Origin: Betaproteobacteria bacterium
Lineage (GTDB): Bacteria > Pseudomonadota > Gammaproteobacteria > Burkholderiales > Burkholderiaceae_C
Direction: 5' to 3'
DNA length: 55,324 bases
Assembly (NCBI GenBank): GCA_013289985.1
Contig: JABCYW010000027.1
Coordinates: forward strand, 1 to 55,324
Shown here: piece after piece, positions 49,654 to 55,324 of the stretch
Layout: each line of letters begins with the position of its first letter
Numbering within the stretch: the first letter of the stretch is position 1
Translations under genes and position numbers: made by a program
Notes under the pieces: generated by a model
What the model saw: only the letters and a program-made list of their open reading frames with translations
What the model was told of the DNA's origin: nothing
The model's database searches: none

Positions 49654-49757
49654 GGGCGCGTCTCCTGGGAGCAGGACGTCAAAAGAGGGATTCAGTGTAG
49701 GGAAAAGCGCCAGCGATGTGCTTGCTTTGTGCTTGCCCTGGAGCGTCGGTTGAGAAA

Positions 49758-49765
49758 CAATATTG
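49758..49765. promoter_or_regulatory. CAATATTG palindrome between oxidoreductase and Lrp-type gene
   Basis: This perfect palindrome lies inside AGAAACAATATTGCTGTA, an A/T-rich Lrp-like box. It is 29 bases before the TTG start of the regulator and 105 bases from the oxidoreductase start. It is a candidate Lrp-family site controlling both genes; this is not tested. Confidence 0.5.
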
Positions 49766-49793
49766 CTGTACTTTCGGCATTGGAGAATCAGTC

Positions 49794-50363
49794 TTGCCAA
49801 GAAGCGAGAAGTCGGGAAAAGCCGGCGCGAAGGCCCGCGCGCCGTCGCCCCCGCGCGATGCGGACGCGCGCGAGGCGCGCGACGCCGGCGGCCTCGACCG
49901 CTACGACATCGCGCTGCTGGGCGAGCTGCAGCGCGACGCGCGCCAGTCCAACGCCGACCTGGCCGCGCGCATCGGGCTGTCGCCCGCGCCCACCTGGCGC
50001 CGCGTGCGCCGGCTCGAGGAGCTGGGCGTCATCACCGGCTACCGCGCCGAGATCGACCGCCGCAAGATCGGCCTGGGCGTGCTGGCCTTCGTGCGCGTGG
50101 ACGCCGAGCGCGACAACGCCGACGCCACGCGCGCGCTGGAGGACGCCATCCGCGGCCTGCCGGAGGTCATCTCCTGCCACTACATCAGCGGCGCCGGCAC
50201 CTTCGAGCTGCAGGTGCTGGTCACCGACCTCGACGCCTATTCGCGCTGGACGATGGAGACGCTGTTCCGCCTGCCGAACGTGAAGGACCTGCACACCAGC
50301 TTCTCGCTGGGCGAGATCAAGGCGAGCGGCTCGCTGCCGCTGGGCCACCTCGCGACGCGCTGA
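49794..50363 (+). CDS. Lrp/AsnC-family regulator
   Basis: The 189-residue protein has a basic, Ala-rich N-terminal tail, then a winged helix: LDRYDIALLGELQRDARQSNADLAARIGLSPAPTWRRVRRLEE spans about 38-80. The ligand-sensing RAM domain ends SCHYISGAGTFELQVLVTDL and VKDLHTSFSLGEIK. The start is most likely the TTG at 49794; the frame upstream has no family sequence. It is divergent from the oxidoreductase and probably controls it in response to an amino acid. Confidence 0.88.
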   Translation: MPRSEKSGKAGAKARAPSPPRDADAREARDAGGLDRYDIALLGELQRDARQSNADLAARIGLSPAPTWRRVRRLEELGVITGYRAEIDRRKIGLGVLAFVRVDAERDNADATRALEDAIRGLPEVISCHYISGAGTFELQVLVTDLDAYSRWTMETLFRLPNVKDLHTSFSLGEIKASGSLPLGHLATR

Positions 50364-50497
50364 AATGGCCGCTGAACGGACGGGTTATTCCCAAGCACGG
50401 CCGGGCTGTTTGCGGAGAGCATGGAGAGTCGGGGAGCCAATGAACGGGTCATGTGCGCGCGCCAGAATGCGCCCATCCAACCAGGCGAGAGCACGCA

Positions 50498-52015
50498 TTG
50501 AATCGTCGTGACGTCATCACGCGCATCGGCACGGCCCTGGCCGGGCTGGCCGGCGGCGTCGTCTCGGCGCGGGACACCCTGCTCACCGCCGAGGAAGAGG
50601 CCTGGGTGGCCAGGCATCCCGTGCTGCTGTTCGCGCCCGAGCGCGACTTCCCGCCGTTCAGCTTCGTCGACAGCCAGGGCCAGCACCGCGGGCTGTCGGC
50701 CGACGTGCTCGATCTCGTGCAGGCCCACACCGGCCTGAAGTTCCAGGCCGTGGCCGCCGGCGACCGCGCCAGCAACCTCGACCGCCTCAAGCGCCGCGAG
50801 GTGGACCTGCTCACGTCGCTGCGGCCCACCGTCGAGCGCGAGCAGTTCATCGCGTTCACCAGCGCCTACGTGAGCTCGCCGGCGGTGGTGCTGCGCCGGC
50901 GCGGCGACCACCGGCCGGGCGACCTCGCCAAGATGCAGGGCGAGCGCGTGGCGGTGAACCGCAGCTCGGCGACCGAGACCTGGCTGCGCGACACCTGGCC
51001 GGACGTCACGGTGGTGGAGGTCGACGCGGCCGCACAAGGCCTGCGCGACCTGGCGTTCGGCGACGTCGACGCCTGCGCGGTGAACCTCGCCACCGCGTCG
51101 TACGTGATCGAGCGCGACCGCATCGGCGGCCTGCGCGTGGCCGGCGAGACGGGCTTCTTCTCGACGCTCGCGCTGGGCTATCGCAAGGACTGGCCGATGC
51201 TGGGCCGCGTGCTGGAAAAGGGCCTGGCGCAGATCAGCGAGGCCGAGCGCGCGCAGATGATCGCGCGCTGGATTCCGCTGTCCGACGTCGCCTGGTGGCA
51301 GCGGCCCGAGGTGCAGCGCGTGCTGGGCGCGGCCGCCATCGGCACCGGCCTGCTGATGGGCGGCCTGCTGCTGTGGAACCGGGCGCTGCGGCGCGCGGTG
51401 GCGCAGCGCACCGACGCCTTGCAGAAGGAACTGGCCGAGCGCCAGCGCCTCGAGACGCGGCTGCGCACGCTGGCCGAGCACGACCCGCTCACCGGCCTGA
51501 TGAACCGCGCGGCGCTCACCGAGGCGCTGCGGCGTTCGCTGGCGCTGGCCACGCGCCAGAAGTGGTCGGTGGCGGTGGTGTTCATCGACCTCGACAAGTT
51601 CAAGGCGGTCAACGACTCCATGGGCCACGCGGCCGGCGACGAGCTGCTGCGCCAGATCGCGTCGCGCCTGCAGGGCTGCCTGCGCGAGAGCGACCTGCTC
51701 GGGCGACTGGGCGGCGACGAGTTCATCGTGGTGGCCGAGGCCCTGCACGACGGCCCGCGCAACGCGATGGAGCTCACCGACAAGCTGCTGATGCAGATGA
51801 AGCGGCCATTCCTGGTGGGCGACCAGTCGCTCGCGATGGGCTTCTCGGCCGGCATCTCGCTGTACCCCGGCGACGGCGACACGCCCGAGTCGCTGATCGC
51901 CAACGCCGACGCCGCCATGTACCAGGCCAAGGAACAGGGCCGCTACCGCGCCGCGCTGTACCAGGGCGCCACGCCCGTGCCGGCGCCCGCATCCGATGGA
52001 GAGGAGTCCGCATGA
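50498..52015 (+). CDS. Diguanylate cyclase with periplasmic solute-binding sensor domain
   Basis: The protein is about 505 residues from a TTG at 50498. A signal-like start precedes a SBP_bac_3 sensor (about 35-260: FAPERDFPPFSFVD, LKRREVDLLTSL), one membrane helix (LGAAAIGTGLLMGGLLLW, near 290), a coiled linker and a GGDEF domain. The active site reads LGGDEF and the product-inhibition site RESD is five residues before it, so it should be active and feedback-controlled. It would turn a periplasmic signal into cyclic di-GMP. A GTG/ATG-type start farther up (50453) adds only 15 residues. It overlaps the next gene by ATGA. Confidence 0.9.
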   Translation: MNRRDVITRIGTALAGLAGGVVSARDTLLTAEEEAWVARHPVLLFAPERDFPPFSFVDSQGQHRGLSADVLDLVQAHTGLKFQAVAAGDRASNLDRLKRREVDLLTSLRPTVEREQFIAFTSAYVSSPAVVLRRRGDHRPGDLAKMQGERVAVNRSSATETWLRDTWPDVTVVEVDAAAQGLRDLAFGDVDACAVNLATASYVIERDRIGGLRVAGETGFFSTLALGYRKDWPMLGRVLEKGLAQISEAERAQMIARWIPLSDVAWWQRPEVQRVLGAAAIGTGLLMGGLLLWNRALRRAVAQRTDALQKELAERQRLETRLRTLAEHDPLTGLMNRAALTEALRRSLALATRQKWSVAVVFIDLDKFKAVNDSMGHAAGDELLRQIASRLQGCLRESDLLGRLGGDEFIVVAEALHDGPRNAMELTDKLLMQMKRPFLVGDQSLAMGFSAGISLYPGDGDTPESLIANADAAMYQAKEQGRYRAALYQGATPVPAPASDGEESA

Positions 52016-52788
52016 CTGTGTTGCGTCTCATGGTCGCGCTGGCCGGCGCGGTGGCGGCCGCCTCGACGGCGCAGGCCGTCGAACCGGTGACCTCCGGCTT
52101 CCACGTGGCCGAGCCGGCCTCGACGCCGTCCCCCGCGCGGCGCGCGGCGCGGGCGCGCGTGCCGGCGGCCAACTTCCTGGTGGAGTGGCGCCTGCAGCCG
52201 GCCGACGCGCGGCCGGCGGCCCATGGCGACGTCGTCATCACCTCGGGCAGCGCGGCCACCGGCACCAGCGGCTTCGGCCCCGGCGCGGTGGTGGTGGGCA
52301 CCGCGAAGCCGGCCGCGCCGCAGGCCCTGCGCGTGGCCAACGGCAAGGAGGGCGCGATCCAGTTCGACCGCTCCGAGACGCGCACCGTCTACGACATGTC
52401 CTGGTCGGGCAGCGCCAGCGCCAGCGCGAGCAGCGACGGCTCGTTCCAGGTGGTGGCGGGCGCGGCGTCCAGCGTGAGCGCGGGGGGCGCGTCGCGGTCG
52501 AGTTCGCAGTCGCGCGAGTCCGGGGCGCAAGGCCACGAGGTGGTGATCCACCGCGTCGACGGCCTGCGCGTGACGCCGCACTGGACGCAGGGCGACACGC
52601 TGGAGCTCGACGTCGCGTTCACGCATGTGGCGCCGGCGTCGGTCTCGCGCAACGCGACCGCGGGCGCGCGCGCCAGCCGCGACATTGACGTCCACTCGAC
52701 CGTGCAGGCCAGCTTCGACGAGTGGCTCACCGTGGCCAGCGTGGGCGATGGCGGCGACGAATTGCAGATTCGCGTCACTTGGCGATGA
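52012..52788 (+). CDS. Secreted protein of unknown function, coupled to the diguanylate cyclase
   Basis: The 258-residue protein has a signal peptide (LRLMVALAGAVAAASTAQA). The rest is beta-rich: NFLVEWRLQPADA, SGSAATGTSGFGPGAVVVGT, then a Ser/Ala-rich low-complexity stretch near residues 140-175, and VVIHRVDGLRVTPHW with DEWLTVASVG at the end. It resembles no family I can name with confidence; a weak likeness to secretin-associated or pilus-accessory beta domains is only an impression. It overlaps the cyclase stop by ATGA, so the two are probably made together and may share a surface or biofilm role. Confidence 0.8.
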   Translation: MTVLRLMVALAGAVAAASTAQAVEPVTSGFHVAEPASTPSPARRAARARVPAANFLVEWRLQPADARPAAHGDVVITSGSAATGTSGFGPGAVVVGTAKPAAPQALRVANGKEGAIQFDRSETRTVYDMSWSGSASASASSDGSFQVVAGAASSVSAGGASRSSSQSRESGAQGHEVVIHRVDGLRVTPHWTQGDTLELDVAFTHVAPASVSRNATAGARASRDIDVHSTVQASFDEWLTVASVGDGGDELQIRVTWR

Positions 52789-52968
52789 CTTGGGACCCGT
52801 CCGCACCGGGTTTGGCGTGAGCTTTGTCACCTGCTGCGGGTTATCGCTTGGGGGGAGGGCATTGACCCCGTGCTGCGCCTCGCCAATGATCGAGCCATGC
52901 TGCAAGGCTGATTGTGAGAGGGAAGCCGCCGACCATGTTTCGCGCGGCTCGCGAGGTAAAAGCGCGTT

Positions 52969-52997
52969 GGCCCGGCCGGTGAAAAACCGGTCGGGCC
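52969..52997 (+). promoter_or_regulatory. Strong hairpin, terminator-like or leader RNA element
   Basis: GGCCCGGCCGGT pairs over twelve positions with ACCGGTCGGGCC (one G-T pair) around the loop GAAAA. No T-run follows on the plus strand, so a classical terminator is unlikely. It is 181 bases after the secreted-protein gene and 235 before the PEP-CTERM start. Confidence 0.55.
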
Positions 52998-53040
52998 CGT
53001 TCGCCGCCCGACCCAAAACGAGGGGCACCCTGCAGGGAGC

Positions 53041-53054
53041 GTGATCAAAATCAC
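53041..53054. promoter_or_regulatory. CRP/FNR-family-like palindrome GTGATCAAAATCAC
   Basis: GTGAT and ATCAC arms are four bases apart, equal to GTGA-N6-TCAC. This is the geometry of CRP- and FNR-family sites, although neither outer base fits the E. coli CRP consensus. It is 178 bases before the PEP-CTERM start. Which regulator binds is unknown. Confidence 0.5.
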
Positions 53055-53231
53055 CGCTTTTGCTGTCATGCAGCAATTCAACGGGTTTACCCCCATCGAG
53101 TGCCCTGAGGCTGTGCGAACATGCACCCCGGCGTCGCGTAACTTGTTGTTACGACTGCCCGCGGGAGGCCCGGAGAGTGCTTCTCGCCCGGTCGCGTGGC
53201 ACCTTCGTGCGCGGACTCAAGAGGGAAATCT

Positions 53232-53885
53232 ATGATCAGGAACATTCTCGCCGCCGCCGTCATCGGCGCGGCCGCCATGGGCGCCCAGGCGTCCACGAAC
53301 CTCGTGCTGAACGGCAGCTTCGACGGCAGCACCGGCAACTACGTCTACAACGCCCCGCCCGCGTCGGTCACGCAGTTCTACGGCAGCGTTCCCACGCAGG
53401 CCGGCACGGTCGCCGATTGGACCGGCAGCTTCGTGAGCATCACCGCGCACAGCGGCCCGTGGGGCAACCCGAGCGGCCTGGCGGGCTTCAACGCCGCCAC
53501 GCAGGGCGGCTACGTCGCCGGCGTGCAAGCCGACGGCACGCTGTCGCAGGCGCTGACGCTGGCCGAAGGCGAATACTCGCTGAGCTGGACCACCGCCAAC
53601 CGCAGCGGCGCCAGCCAGAACTACTCCGTGTTCTTCAACGGCGTGGAGCTCGACCAGGTCACGACCATCGCCGGCGCCGGCTGGACGACCGAGACGGTCT
53701 CGTTCACCACCCTGACGGGCGGCACGGGCCTGAGCTTCGTGGGCGGCACCAACTACCAGCACACCGATGCCACCAGCTTCATCGACAACGTGTCGGTCTC
53801 GGTCGTGCCGGAACCCACCGCGCTGCTGATGATGGCCTTCGGCACGCTGGGCCTGCTGGCCTGGCGCCGTCGCGCGAGCGTCTGA
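53232..53885 (+). CDS. PEP-CTERM secreted protein with DUF642/carbohydrate-binding-like domain
   Basis: The 217-residue protein has a signal peptide (ILAAAVIGAAAMGAQA). A beta-sandwich begins NLVLNGSFDGS and includes GTLSQALTLAEGEYSLSW and TDATSFIDNVSVSVV, a DUF642-like pattern. The PEP-CTERM signal is VPEPTALLMMAFGTLGLLAW followed by RRRASV. It should be sorted by exosortase. AGAGGGAAATCT precedes the ATG. A terminator follows. Confidence 0.9.
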   Translation: MIRNILAAAVIGAAAMGAQASTNLVLNGSFDGSTGNYVYNAPPASVTQFYGSVPTQAGTVADWTGSFVSITAHSGPWGNPSGLAGFNAATQGGYVAGVQADGTLSQALTLAEGEYSLSWTTANRSGASQNYSVFFNGVELDQVTTIAGAGWTTETVSFTTLTGGTGLSFVGGTNYQHTDATSFIDNVSVSVVPEPTALLMMAFGTLGLLAWRRRASV

Positions 53886-53905
53886 GCCTCGCGCTCGGCA
53901 TGGAC

Positions 53906-53935
53906 AAGGGGCCGCGTCGCGGCCCTTTTCTTTTG
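53906..53935 (+). terminator. Rho-independent terminator after the second PEP-CTERM gene
   Basis: AAGGGGCCGC and GCGGCCCTTT pair around GTC (one G-T pair), followed by TTTTCTTTT. It ends the PEP-CTERM transcript ahead of convergent mltA. Confidence 0.85.
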
Positions 53936-53943
53936 GGCGCCCG

Positions 53944-55119
53944 TCAGGCCTTGGGCCAGAGCACCCACATGCGCAGCGGCTGCTTCATGCGGCCCGCCTG
54001 CGCCTCGGCGTCGTCGCCCCAGCCCCAGAAGTAGTCGGCGCGCACCGGGCCGACGATGGCCGTGCCGGTGTCCTGCGCCATCACGGCGCGCTGCAGCGCC
54101 CGGGCCGACAAGGGCTCGGTGGTGTCCAGCCACACCGGGCTGCCGTAGGGCACCGAGGCCGGGTCGACGGCGATCGAGCGGCCCGGCGTGAGCGGCACGC
54201 CCTGGCCGCCGCGCGGGCCCACGCGCGCGTCGGGCAGCGGCTCCTCCCGGAACCAGACCACGCGCGGATTGGCCCACAGCAGTTCCTGCAGGCGCTGCGG
54301 GTTGCGCCGCACCCAGTCCTTGATGGTCGGCCACGAGGCCTCGGTGAGCCTCAGCTCGCCCTGGTCGACCAGGTAGCGGCCCACCGACTTGTACGGCTGC
54401 TCGTTGTTGCCGGCGAACGCGAGCCGGACGACGCGATCGCCGCCGTCGGGCTCGACGATGTGCAGGCGTCCCGAGCCCTGCACTTGCAGCACCAGCGCAT
54501 CGAGCGGATCGGCGACCCAGGCGATCTCGCGTCCGCGCACGGAGGCCTGGGCCTCGGGCAGCGTGTCGATCTCCTGGCGCGTCCACATGGGCCTGTGCGG
54601 GATGAAGCCGGCCGGCGGCCCCCACAGCGGCGTGCGGAACGCGCCGCCGGGCCTGCGGCGCGCCTCCACCAGCGGCTCGAAGTAGCCGGTGGCCAGGCCG
54701 GTGGCGTCGCCCTCGGGCGACTCGAGCCGGAACACCTGCAGGCGCTGTTCCAGCCAGTGGCGCGCGTCGGCGTCGTCGCGCGGCGTGAAGCGCAGCGCCT
54801 CGCCGCACACGGCCGTCCAGCGCGGCGCCGGCGTGCCGCAGCCCTGGCGCAGCGCGGGCCACAGTTCCGACGTGCGGTCGTCGCGCCATCCGGGCAGCTC
54901 GGCGAACGCCGTGGGCACCCAGCGAGCGTGCGGGTGCTCGGGCTCGCCGGCAACCGGTGGCAGGGGCGGCAGCGGCCGCGGCGTGGCGGCGGGCGGCGCG
55001 ACGGTGGCGCCGGGCGCGCGCGACTCGATCGGGGCATTCACGTGCGGCGCGTACGACGCACAGGCGGCCAGCGTCCCTAGAATCGACGCCTGGGCCACCA
55101 CTGCGAAACGGGATCTCAT
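53944..55119 (-). CDS. mltA: Membrane-bound lytic murein transglycosylase A
   Basis: The 391-residue lipoprotein has the lipobox LGTLAAC (Cys20), the MltA domain (TGYFEPLVEA, GFIPHRPMWTRQEID, VLQVQGSGRLH) and a C-terminal 3D domain (MAQDTGTAIVGPVRADYF). The Asp in AQDTG corresponds to the catalytic one in E. coli MltA. It cleaves peptidoglycan to 1,6-anhydromuropeptides at the outer membrane. The start shares the sequence CATG with a divergent small gene. Confidence 0.95.
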   Translation of the reverse strand: MRSRFAVVAQASILGTLAACASYAPHVNAPIESRAPGATVAPPAATPRPLPPLPPVAGEPEHPHARWVPTAFAELPGWRDDRTSELWPALRQGCGTPAPRWTAVCGEALRFTPRDDADARHWLEQRLQVFRLESPEGDATGLATGYFEPLVEARRRPGGAFRTPLWGPPAGFIPHRPMWTRQEIDTLPEAQASVRGREIAWVADPLDALVLQVQGSGRLHIVEPDGGDRVVRLAFAGNNEQPYKSVGRYLVDQGELRLTEASWPTIKDWVRRNPQRLQELLWANPRVVWFREEPLPDARVGPRGGQGVPLTPGRSIAVDPASVPYGSPVWLDTTEPLSARALQRAVMAQDTGTAIVGPVRADYFWGWGDDAEAQAGRMKQPLRMWVLWPKA

Positions 55120-55237
55120 GGGCTGGATTGTGTTCGAGGCGATGCTCGCGCTGGCGGCGTTGCTGGTGGCGGTGTGGTGGACGTTCCGCGGGCGGGCGGA
55201 CAGCGGTGACGACGAGTCGGACGCTGGGGAAGGCTAG
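55118..55237 (+). CDS. Small single-helix membrane protein
   Basis: A 39-residue frame begins MGWIVFEAMLALAALLVAVW, one membrane helix, then the basic TFRGRAD and the acidic tail SGDDESDAGEG. The acidic C terminus after a positive stretch suggests the tail faces the cytoplasm. Its ATG overlaps the complementary ATG of mltA (CATG at 55117-55120). No clear ribosome site is seen, so translation is plausible but unproven. Confidence 0.5.
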   Translation: MGWIVFEAMLALAALLVAVWWTFRGRADSGDDESDAGEG

Positions 55238-55324
55238 TGTCGTGAGTTGGAAGTTCGTTGAATAGGTCTTGAGCGAAGAAGTGACGCTTGCGAATCCCGT
55301 CCAGAATGGCCGCAGACTAGGCGC
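55238..55324. other. Unassigned sequence at the window end
   Basis: No gene start is visible in the last 87 bases. Composition is less GC-rich than the genes before it. It follows a TAG at 55235-55237 and could belong to a gene or element outside the window. Confidence 0.3.

Larger units (their letters stand above)
52789..53231. other. 443-base gap before the second PEP-CTERM gene
   Basis: No coding sequence is supported. The gap holds a long hairpin (52969-52997), a GTGA-N6-TCAC palindrome (53041-53054) and small inverted repeats such as GGGTTTACCC. It probably contains the upstream transcript end and the promoter and leader of the PEP-CTERM gene. I looked for a cyclic-di-GMP riboswitch and did not recognise one. 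Confidence 0.5.

Noticed and set aside
46072-50283. 1403-codon plus-strand frame
   Set aside because: It is antisense of the oxidoreductase and merges with another frame of the Lrp-type gene; composition is shadow-like.
53198-53213. Sigma54-like TGGCAC at the second PEP-CTERM promoter
   Set aside because: The GG to GC spacing is nine bases, not ten, and the -12 part does not read TTGC.
52789-53231. Cyclic-di-GMP (GEMM) riboswitch before the PEP-CTERM gene
   Set aside because: The context is attractive, but the conserved GEMM core could not be found; only a generic hairpin is present.
55238-55324. Possible insertion sequence end at the right edge
   Set aside because: Only 87 bases are visible; no second inverted repeat or transposase can be checked.

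Overview
The window is very GC-rich, densely coded DNA of a betaproteobacterium, most likely a Burkholderiales member of the Rubrivivax/Leptothrix/Roseateles type. The basis is the gene set: a methionine synthase split in two, PhaM with a lysine/alanine-rich tail, a DUF3567 protein, glcDEF, the fdsGBACD soluble formate dehydrogenase, a fused indolepyruvate oxidoreductase and two PEP-CTERM proteins. Genus is inferred, not proven. No rRNA, tRNA, CRISPR array or complete insertion sequence was seen.

Region 1 (1-5351) is the most interesting part: a complete-looking class II lasso peptide cluster read leftwards. It has a 41-residue precursor (A), an RRE plus transglutaminase-like leader peptidase (B), an asparagine-synthetase-like cyclase (C) and an ABC exporter (D, cut by the window edge). 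The predicted core GVQTGLPGEPDSQYHFRPE would close a nine-residue ring from Gly1 to Glu9. A strong hairpin separates A from BCD. Facing the cluster is a transposase-derived (RAYT/Y1-like) protein that has lost its catalytic residues but keeps a C-terminal helix-turn-helix. The shared intergenic region holds a GTAG-plus-hairpin REP-like element and two palindromes built from the same TGCGA half-site. I infer a domesticated transposase acting as local regulator of a lasso cluster.

Region 2 (5326-15100) is housekeeping: the two halves of MetH with a degenerate HD-GYP gene between them on the other strand, an AbrB-type membrane protein, DUF3567 and DUF3108 proteins, a fumarylacetoacetase-family hydrolase and a TraB/GumN protein. 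Region 3 (15157-22702) is a tight rightward series: phaM, glcD, glcE, glcF, a small glycosyltransferase-like gene, and diheme and triheme cytochromes c, most joined by ATGA overlaps. Region 4 (22709-32024) is a formate module: a ModE/LysR-type regulator with a periplasmic-binding-like domain facing an OFA-family oxalate/formate transporter and fdsG-fdsB-fdsA-fdhD-fdsD.

Region 5 (32031-41974) holds glucarate dehydratase with its LacI-family regulator and two matching TAGCGCTA operators, a secreted S53 (sedolisin) lipoprotein, a long non-coding gap, a PEP-CTERM protein, a periplasmic cyclohexadienyl dehydratase fused to a secreted-type chorismate mutase, and katG. Region 6 (41988-50363) has an NMT1/THI5-like ABC importer whose binding-protein gene is separated from permease and ATPase by an M16 peptidase gene, then a giant indolepyruvate ferredoxin oxidoreductase facing an Lrp/AsnC regulator. 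Region 7 (50498-55324) has a diguanylate cyclase with a periplasmic solute-binding sensor overlapping an unrecognised secreted protein, a 443-base regulatory gap, a second PEP-CTERM gene, mltA and a tiny membrane protein.
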